Source of the DNA: Pigoraptor vietnamica
Lineage: Eukaryota > Opisthokonta > Filasterea
Length of the DNA: 16,181 nucleotides
Assembly: GCA_943704525.1 (NCBI GenBank)
Contig: CALSCQ010001318.1
Coordinates: 1-16,181 of the forward strand
Reading direction: 5' to 3'
The notes beneath the pieces are model-generated. The model was not told where the DNA came from, did not search any database, and saw only the letters and a program-made list of their open reading frames with translations. Shown piece by piece: positions 9,924 to 16,181 of this stretch (the first letter of the stretch is position 1; each line of letters starts with the position of its first letter). A program made the translations under genes and the position numbers.

Positions 9924-10870
9924 TCATTGCGCCCTCTTCTGCGCCGCAGCCGCAAGCGCGGTCATTTCGGCGCGCATCACACGGCCCAAGAGGCCCTCTG
10001 GCAGCGAGTCCATAATCCATCCCATCACCGCGTGAACGGGGTAAGGCACAGACACGAGCCCATACCCAAACTTGTTGAGCGCATGCCTCGCAAACACGGC
10101 GGGGGGAGGGTTCGCTGCGGACGGGGGTCCTGCGTTGAGGCGCGTGTTGACGGTGCCGGGTACGACAGCCTGCACCGTGATCCCACGCGGCTCGAGCTCA
10201 ACGGCAATCGCCCGCGAAAACGCGTTGACAAACGCCTTGGTCGCGGAATACGCCGACAGAAACGGAAGGCCGCGGTTGGTGAGCGACGAGATGTTCAAGA
10301 TGGCGCCGTGTCCCGTGCGCGCAAGGGCGGGGCGAGCAGCCGACACAGCAGCACGGCGGGCTTGGTGTTCAGGTCCACGGTACGGAGGAGCGCATCGGGG
10401 TCGGCATCCACCAGTTCCTGCATTCCCCCCGGCGGCATGCGACTGTCGGGACCGCCGGCATTGTTGACGAGGACGGAGACGGTGCCCACGGCGAGGATGC
10501 GCTCGACGAGGCCGGCGTACCCGGACAGATTCGTCAGGTCAAAGGGGATGGCCACCACACGCGTGGCATTCTTGCACGCCGCAACCTCTGCGACGAGCGA
10601 TTCGAGGCGCTCTGCGGTCCGTGCGACAGCAATGATGTTGACTCCTCTCTGCGCAAGTTCGTACGCCATCGCACGGCCGATTCCCTCGGACGCGCCAGTT
10701 ACGACGGCCCACTCTCCCTTGTGCACTTTCCAGTCGTAACGGCGAATAAAGTGAACGTACAGCGTGCGCAGAGAAGATGCCGCGCATTTGAGCACGGCGA
10801 AAGCGCCCACGCACGCGAGCGCAGTGCCGAGGGCGCCCGAAGGCAAAAGTTCGGCGAGAATGGACGCCAT
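9924..10870 (-). CDS. Very-long-chain 3-oxoacyl-CoA reductase, SDR family, with one frame change
   Basis: Role (family knowledge): NADPH-dependent reduction of 3-ketoacyl-CoA in fatty-acid elongation at the ER; relatives are HSD17B12, yeast Ifa38 and plant KCR. Seen: start ATG 10870 (MASILAELL); a hydrophobic N-terminal segment at residues 13-30, fitting an ER membrane anchor; cofactor motif TGASEGIG at 58-65; NNAGG at 136-140; catalytic Asn 168 in VDLN; Ser 195/196 in NISSLTN; YSATK with Tyr 208 and Lys 212; a C-terminal GYGLVSVPYPVHAV block as in this subfamily. The frame breaks near 10325-10333, between LLCRLLAPP and ARTGHGAILNISS. Spacing across the break matches HSD17B12 exactly, so one base is missing and no intron is involved. 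Read across, the length is about 315 residues, normal for the family (human 312). It may be a sequencing or assembly deletion in a C-rich stretch, or a true recent pseudogene. No introns seen. An ATG at 10951 would add 27 residues. Confidence 0.85.
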
Positions 10871-11476
10871 TTCCCAAATCAGTCGCAAATTTGCAGAAAT
10901 CGGTACGCTGTTACAAGGACTAAGCGAGGGAAGGAAACTGAAAAGGAGCAAGGGCCGACACTGAGGAGTATGAGGCGAACACGACAGAGTCTGTGTGTGT
11001 GTGCGTGTGTGCGCGTGTGTGTATATATTATATGTGTGTGTGTGTGTAAGTGCGTGTGTATATTATATATATGTGTGTGTGTGTGTGTGTGTGCGTGTGT
11101 ATATATTATATGTGTGTGTGTGTGTGCGTGTGTGCGCGTGTGTATATATTATATGTGTGTGTGTGTGTGTAAGTGCGTGGGCCAGCCTGTGTGAGTTTAC
11201 CAGGTGTTGGTGGTGTGTCCTGTCAAGAAATACTCTGCCGAGTTCTCGCAAAATTTTGGGCGCGAAATGCAAATGTTCGAGCGGGAATTTCAGAGTTGGC
11301 GCGGCCACTCTCAACGACATAAAAGTGGCAGTGACACACGCTCGTCACGCACGTCAAGGAGGAAGCACAGTACACATTGACTCACACACACACGCACAAG
11401 GAACTGCAGAGTGGGATTGGCACTCGCACGCCTGTGTGTCGTGCAGCGATTGCCATAGCGTAATTATATTGCGAAA
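10871..11476. promoter_or_regulatory. Divergent intergenic region between the SDR and MT-A70 genes
   Basis: The SDR gene starts leftward from 10870 and the MT-A70 gene rightward from 11477, so these 606 bases should hold both promoters and 5' UTRs. They contain a 190-base GT/TATA minisatellite, a CATAAAAG box near 11320 and an AT-rich TAATTATATT just before the MT-A70 start. None of these can be assigned as a core promoter from sequence alone. Confidence 0.55.
10991..11178. repeat. GT/TATA minisatellite with higher-order structure
   Basis: Four islands of TATATATTATATG or a close variant (near 11022, 11059, 11100 and 11142) sit about 40 bases apart in (GT)n sequence with interspersed GCGCGTG and TAAGTGCGTG boxes. 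The longer pattern from GCGCGTG through TATATTATATG to TAAGTGCGTG occurs at about 11010-11055 and again at 11133-11178, so a period of about 120 overlays the period of 40. It is alternating purine-pyrimidine almost throughout. Confidence 0.85.
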
Positions 11477-14337
11477 ATGGTGTACGACACGCGACGAAAA
11501 TCAACGGGGCGCAGCTCCAAGCGCCCGAGGTGCGTCGAAGGCGCTCACATTTGCGGCTGTTTACTGCGCACATGAACACAAGACGACCGTGCATCTTTTT
11601 GCGTCCCTTACCTGAGTCTCGCCACGTGTTCGCTCGTCCGCAGTGGCTCGCTCTACGTCGGCTACGTCGAGGACGACGAGAGCGTCGCCTCCATCATGAA
11701 GAAATTCGAGGAGTTGGATCGGTTCTCGGAGGAGGTTCGCCTCAAGAAGCAGGCAGCCGCGCTTGACTTGCCGCCGGCAGATGCACCCGTGGAACCGCCG
11801 AGGAAAGACAAGGGGAAGGGCAAGTACGTGGAGATGCCGGACCCAGAGACGACGCTCGACGACGCGCAGCTGGAGGAGCTCTTCAAGCGCACGTCCGCAT
11901 TCACGGTCCGCTCGATCTCGGATTACGGTGGGCGCTTGTGCAATGTGGTCGTGTCTCGTGTGCGTGTGTGGTTACGCATGGATGGGCCGTGGGTGTGGAC
12001 GTGGTGCATGCAAGTATGCGTCGCGCTTAAGTTGTCTCTAACGTGTGGTATGTGCATGACGCTTTATAACAGGCCGGTCATACAACTTGCTCGAGCGCGA
12101 GCTTGCGCTGGACGACGTGGACGAGGACACCCTTATGATGCTCCTGGACGACATGGACGACAGCAGCGACGACGACTACTGCGAGGAGTGAGTGTGCGGC
12201 TGCCGCACGCGAGACATGCGTGTCGTATTGATCAGACGCGCTTGTGGTCAGAAATGCTTCGCTATGGCGCAAGAGCTCACGTGACATTTGCGTGTCTGAA
12301 GGTACTATGGCGAGGCGGACGAGGACTTCTTTGACGCCGAGTTTGGCGATGGCGGACGGAGGAAGCGGCGGCGGAGCGGGCAGAAGACGGCGCGCGTGCC
12401 GAAGGAGAAGCGGGCGCGCTACGACCGCGACGCCATTCTACAGAAGTGGGTGTCGTTGCGTGTGCGGCGATGTTCGTTGCCGAACGATTGCACTGAGTAC
12501 ACTCTTGCCTCTTTTCCGTGGGGTTTGGACCCTGTACCACTGCCCTTCTGTTCGTTCCGGGAGCTACTCCCTGTCCACTCGGCAGTACGCACTGACTCAC
12601 AACAACACGTGCGCACGCACGCGCACGCACGTGCCACGCAGGTACCGCAACTTGCACCTGCAGGATGCCGAAGGCCGCCAGATTATTGTCAAGAAGAAGG
12701 TTCGCCAGACGGATCCGCGTCTCCCCGCGTACACGCGCATCCCCCCGGCCCCCCTTCCCCGCTCGTGGGCGTCGACGATTGTGTCGGTGGCAACCCTCAA
12801 GCAGCGACCGGCGAACCCGCCCGGCTCAAAGTGAGTGCATACCTTGGGAGAGATTTTCTTTCGCACCTATTGCGAAGGCTGTAAACTCTCTGCGCTTGAT
12901 GCGCGCGAGTGTGCCGATAGTGTGTGCGCGTGGGAGCGTGCGTCTCGTAGACGTCACGCGCGCACAGTCACAATAATTCTCTAACGCACGTGTGCTTGCA
13001 ACCCATACAGGTACGTGGAGGCGCCCATTGTCGGCTGCGACCTCGAGGCCGCGTGCGGTCGGGGTTTCCAGGTGCTGTTGATGGACCCGCCCATCCCTCT
13101 GCCGGGCGAAGAGCGCCTCCCTGGAATGATTGACGTCGAAGACCTGGTGGGTGGACAAATGTGTGCGGCGCGGCGAGGAGTCTGTTAGTAGCTCTGTCGT
13201 CGATTTGCCTTTATGAACTGTGAATGGGCCGCGCTGTGGGTCAATGGTTTGGCTTGGAGAGAGTGTGTCTGTCAGTAGCTCCCTCGCCGATTTGAGTACA
13301 TGAACTGCGAGTGGCCGCAGTGTGGGACAGCGTGGACTGTAAGTGGCTGCAGTGTGGGACAGCGTGGACCGGCGTGAAGAAGAGCGACTGTCAGTCCCTC
13401 TCGCGTCATCTTGCTTCCTGCTTTTGGAGCGCCTCTTGCTGACGCACGATCTGCGTCATTACCCGCGCAGTCCAAGCTGGCGATCACCGACGCCCTCATT
13501 CCGTCGGGCTTTGTGTTCATATGGATCGACAAGGTGTACTTCCCCCACATCGTGCGCATCATGCAAGGGTGGGGGTTTGGGTACGTCGAGAACATCTGCT
13601 GGGTGCGCCTCCTCCCGAACAACAAGCACGCACACGAGGGCGCCGATTATCTCCGCCGGTCGAAGCTGTCCTGCCTCATCTTTCGCAAGGCGAGTGTGTG
13701 CGCACGTGGTTTCTCTGCGAACTTGCTTCACGTGAAGTCTATTGGCGTCTCTAAATACTCTTGTAAGCTTCGATTTTGCATACACACTGTTGCACTGCAC
13801 GTCGCGTTGCTCCTGCTTATGTCTTTGTGCACGCGCGCAGAACGGCGGCGCCGATGAAGAGGGAAAGACGATCGAGTTGCGCCACCAGCGAAACCCGGAT
13901 GTCGTGTTTGACTTCATCAAGCCGCGCGCTTCGCCGTGAGTAACTCCGTATTTGCTTTGGTGCCGTGAGTAACAGCGTGTTTGCTTTGGTGCCGTGAGTA
14001 ACAGCGTGTTTGCGTGTGAATGCATTTTCGGAAGTCCTGGGCGCCCTTCGTGGGCTCTGCCACCCATGCATAACACGACCCTGTAACTGTACATTCATCT
14101 CACTTATGCTCGACATGCAGCCTCGATGCGGACGGCCTGTTCCAGCCGGAGGAGAAGCCCGCGTTTGTGCGCGAAGCCATCGAGACGCTCTTGCCCGAGG
14201 CCGTGTACAAGGCGGTCAGTGACGGACAGCCGGAGCGCCCCGGTCGCATGCTCGAGCTGTGGGGACAGCGCGGGCGCCGGTTCGAGGGGTGGACGTCGCT
14301 TGTGAACGTGCGGGCGGAGGGCGCGTCGTCGTCGTGA
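11477..14337 (+). CDS. MT-A70 family methyltransferase-like protein with DPPI in place of DPPW (nine exons, 483 residues)
   Basis: Model: join(11477..11529, 11644..11927, 12073..12187, 12302..12445, 12642..12830, 13011..13146, 13471..13689, 13841..13935, 14121..14337). All eight junctions agree in phase. Known: MT-A70 enzymes (METTL3, METTL4, ciliate MTA1) put N6-methyl on adenine in RNA or DNA; inactive partners such as METTL14 bind substrate. Seen: a basic N-terminus (RRKSTGRSSKRP, possible nuclear signal); an acidic region at about 115-175; a basic RRKRRR cluster after it; then the fold: VLLMDPPI at 283-290, GFVFIWIDK at 320-328, ENICWV at 347-352, NNK at 357-359, RHQRNPDVVFDFIKP at 394-408, MLELWGQRG at 455-463 and GWTS near the end. 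The Trp of DPPW, used in catalysis by active members, is Ile, so this may be a non-catalytic partner (METTL14 or ciliate MTA9 type) or a divergent enzyme. The start ATG sits in GAAAATGG. Intron 7 appears to be GC-AG, and the intron 8 donor is triplicated. The gene converges on the SGNH gene. Confidence 0.88.
13180..13405 (+). repeat. Tandem duplications inside intron 6 of the MT-A70 gene
   Basis: A unit beginning GTCTGTYAGTAGCTC and ending near TGTGGG occurs at about 13180-13247 and 13267-13335, 87 bases apart and diverged. The tail of the second copy (ACTGCGAGTGGCCGCAGTG, then a TGGGACAGCGTGGA segment) is repeated 33 bases on, at 13336-13368, nearly unchanged. A fragment CTGTCAGTCCCTC near 13388 may be a third start. 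This explains why intron 6 (324 nt) is the longest in the gene. Confidence 0.8.
13933..14019 (+). repeat. 29-bp tandem triplication carrying the splice donor of MT-A70 intron 8
   Basis: Three copies of a 29-base unit (13933-13961, 13962-13990, 13991-14019), each starting GCCGTGAGTAAC, so GTGAGT occurs at 13936, 13965 and 13994. Only the first keeps the reading frame into exon 9: RAS plus CC|C joins to LDADG. Use of the second or third would read TCG CCG TGA and stop at once. Confidence 0.92.
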
Positions 14338-14685
14338 GGGCAGCGCAGCGTCTGATCGTTTGTGCCTTTGCGTATGAATTGAGAGGGGGGCCTTGGAGGT
14401 CCCGCGAAAGAGGCCACAATGAATGGACGCCATACGGCGCGTGGGCTTGTTATGCGCGTGTCCCGTGACGTGGAATCACACCAAGGGCAAGTGACTGGAC
14501 GAAGGGTGGTGACGCCAATGTCACATGCCCCACTGAAGGCGTGGCACCCTAAAGAGGCGAACAAGACCACGCACGCTAGGCCGTAACAACCAACCTATAC
14601 ATAATATTCCGATACAATATGACATTAGAAGGCGCAACGCAATGCAAATGCAAGCGACGACGCATGGAGAAGAGCGGCGCGATTG
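14338..14685. other. Spacer between the converging MT-A70 and SGNH genes
   Basis: These 348 bases separate two stop codons and should contain both 3' UTRs. No coding signal was seen. An AT-rich patch at about 14590-14635 (ATACATAATATTCCG) lies in GC-rich surroundings and may belong to the 3' end signals of either gene. Confidence 0.55.
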
Positions 14686-16094
14686 TCAGACGGCCGCCTC
14701 GAGCGCCTCCTCCACGTGCACGAGGTACCGCGGGTGCATGTGCGTGCCGTCCAGCACGTACTCGGGCAACAGTGTGCGCTCGGCCACTGTGGGCCCTTGG
14801 CTGAGCAGATGTGCCTCCAGTTCAAGCCATCGCAGGCCGTATTCGGGCGTGCGGCGGCGGAGGGCGTCGTTCGCAATGAGGACTATGGGTCTGCATTGCA
14901 CGGTCGAACAAGAGGGGGGGGGGATGAGTTGGATGGGATGCGCTTATGCACAGACAACTATTGCGTTGGAAGACAGAGAGGGAAGAGGAGGAGGGGGGCT
15001 CACCGCGTCTCGTTTAGCACTGGCGGGATGGGATGGACATACGCGCGCAATTTCTTCTTCAGCGACGCCTCGCGCGCGGCGGCGAGGAAGTGGCGCACGG
15101 CCGCATCCGCAGCGCTCAGAAGGCTCTGCGATGGCGACACAAAACTGCCGTAAGATGGACGACGGGGCAAGAGCGAGAGGGGTCGGCGCGCATGCGAACG
15201 AACGGACAGAAGTGCAAGGAAGGCACTCGCAATGACAAGGGTAAGCAATTGCGCCATGGGATCGCGACGAGACGCACCTCGTGCTTGCACAGCTGGACGG
15301 CGCGTGGAATGCCCTCTCGGCAGTCAATTTCGCCGCAAACGAAAATGGCCAGCGAACCGTCCGGCACTACAAGCCAGTACAGAAGTCAGTATGCCGACAT
15401 TGTGCGTGCGTGCGTGCGTGTGCGTATGTGCATATGTCGATGTGTGTGTGAGTGAGTGTGCGTGAACGCGGCTACCTCGCTCAACGGCGCGCCAGAAGTT
15501 TTCCCGCGTAAAGAAGAGCGAGTCGGGCCGCAGGTGCCACATTTTGAGCCCAGTGACAAGGCACGGCACGACGAGGTGCTTGACACCCTGCGCATTGCGC
15601 GAGCTTAGAACGAAGGGAGGAGAGAGGGGGACGTGCACCTGTGCATGCTTGGTACGTGACGCTTTTGTTTTATCCTCCTTCGTCTGCGTGTGAGAGAGTG
15701 TGTGCATGTGTGTGCGTGTGTGTTGCGTGTTTGTGTGTGTGTTTGTGCCGAGGGGGGAAGGGGGAGGGAGAGAGGGGTTCATGCATACACTCACTTCGAA
15801 CTCGACGGTGTTCCATGCAGGTGGCAGACAGTGGCTATCACCTGTGATATAATGTCGTCAGTCGCCAGTACCCAAAAGCAATTACGATCACTCAAGTCGT
15901 CGCCCCACGCACACGCAGCGGCTGCGACAGAGACACATTACCTACAACATAGACGCGCTCTGCAGAGCCCGTCGGCACGTCGGGCTGGAGTGTACCGTGC
16001 GCACCGCCCCTCACGAGCGCACGCACGCAGCCAAAGTACGCAAACTCATTGCGAATGAGCGTCAGGTGAAGCGAACGGCCCTCAGCAATCATAT
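14686..16094 (-). CDS. SGNH/GDSL-type hydrolase-like protein, six 3' exons (5' end outside window)
   Basis: Model: complement(join(14686..14890, 15004..15125, 15278..15366, 15476..15587, 15795..15841, 15942..16094)), about 242 residues; all five junctions agree in phase. Seen: the first visible exon reads IAEGRSLHLTLIRNEFAYFG and ends VYVVG; the 47-nt exon gives GDSHCLPPAWNTVEFE, so the serine motif GDSH spans the junction. Next come LKMWHLRPDSLFFTRENFW; then GEIDCREGI (15334 leftward); then a helix and YVHPIPPVLNETR; last comes YVLDGTHMHPRYL with the Asp at 14751 and His at 14742, ending EALEAAV. Known: SGNH hydrolases use a Ser in a GDS block and a DxxH pair in the last block; many are esterases or acyl-/acetyl-transferring enzymes on glycans or lipids. 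Substrate cannot be told. The frame enters the 16094 exon in mid-codon after TGTGTCGCAG, so further exons lie to the right; ATG 16092 as the true start is a less likely alternative. It points tail-to-tail at the MT-A70 gene. Confidence 0.85.
15405..15465. repeat. GT-rich imperfect repeat in an SGNH intron
   Basis: A run of GTGCGTGCGTGCGTGCGTGTG followed by GTGTGTGTGAGTGAGTGTG fills most of the 109-nt intron between 15367 and 15475. On the coding strand it is CA-rich. Confidence 0.8.
15687..15748. repeat. GT-rich imperfect repeat in the next SGNH intron
   Basis: GT-rich sequence interrupted by GCATG, TTGCG and TTTG lies in the 207-nt intron 15588-15794. On the coding strand it is a CA-rich stretch, unlike the GT-rich coding strand of the PAS-type gene's intron. 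Confidence 0.75.
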
Positions 16095-16181
16095 CTGCGA
16101 CACACGCAACAACGCAATAGTGCTGTCAGGAGAGTGCAAAGCCCAAGAGCACAAGAACACCCCGCACACTCACACACGCAC

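Noticed and set aside
10300-10350. An intron to explain the SDR frame change
   Set aside because: The conserved flanks meet with the exact family spacing, leaving no room for an intron, and no GT...AG pair fits.
14642-15235. Plus-strand frames over the SGNH gene
   Set aside because: Antisense shadows; the minus strand there shows motif-bearing exons with matching splice phases.

Overview
This is nuclear DNA of a GC-rich, intron-bearing eukaryote, most likely a single-celled alga, amoeba or other protist. Three genes are interrupted by introns of about 100 to 325 nt with AG acceptors. Of the 16 donors I placed, 13 begin GTG or GCG rather than GTA. Long (AC)n, (GA)n and (GT)n tracts fill introns and intergenic DNA. 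Nothing bacterial (operons, ribosome binding sites) is visible, and the species cannot be named from the sequence.

Layout, left to right. (1) At 126-320 on the minus strand is the first coding exon of a PAS-type sensor protein. It resembles the N-terminus of hybrid histidine kinases, and the rest lies beyond the left edge, past an intron that opens into a (GT)57 tract. (2) 321-1367 is non-coding and holds three diverged copies of an unnamed repeat. (3) 1368-9061, minus, is a three-exon gene for a coiled-coil protein of about 2,480 residues. (4) 9062-9923 is non-coding with two large microsatellites. (5) 9924-10870, minus, is a very-long-chain 3-oxoacyl-CoA reductase (SDR family) split by one frame change. 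(6) 10871-11476 is a divergent promoter region with a GT/TATA minisatellite. (7) 11477-14337, plus, is a nine-exon MT-A70 methyltransferase-like gene; its exon phases all fit and give 483 residues. The catalytic DPPW motif reads DPPI. (8) 14338-14685 is a short 3'-to-3' spacer. (9) 14686-16094, minus, holds the last six visible exons of an SGNH/GDSL-type hydrolase whose 5' end lies beyond the right edge.

The genes do not form an obvious pathway. The strongest points for follow-up are the apparently catalytically altered MT-A70 protein, with its 29-bp triplicated splice donor and probable GC-AG intron; the SDR frame change; and the SGNH protein assembled from short exons, including a 47-nt exon that carries most of the catalytic-serine motif. 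All gene models rest on reading frames, splice-site phase agreement and family motifs recognised by eye; no database search was made.
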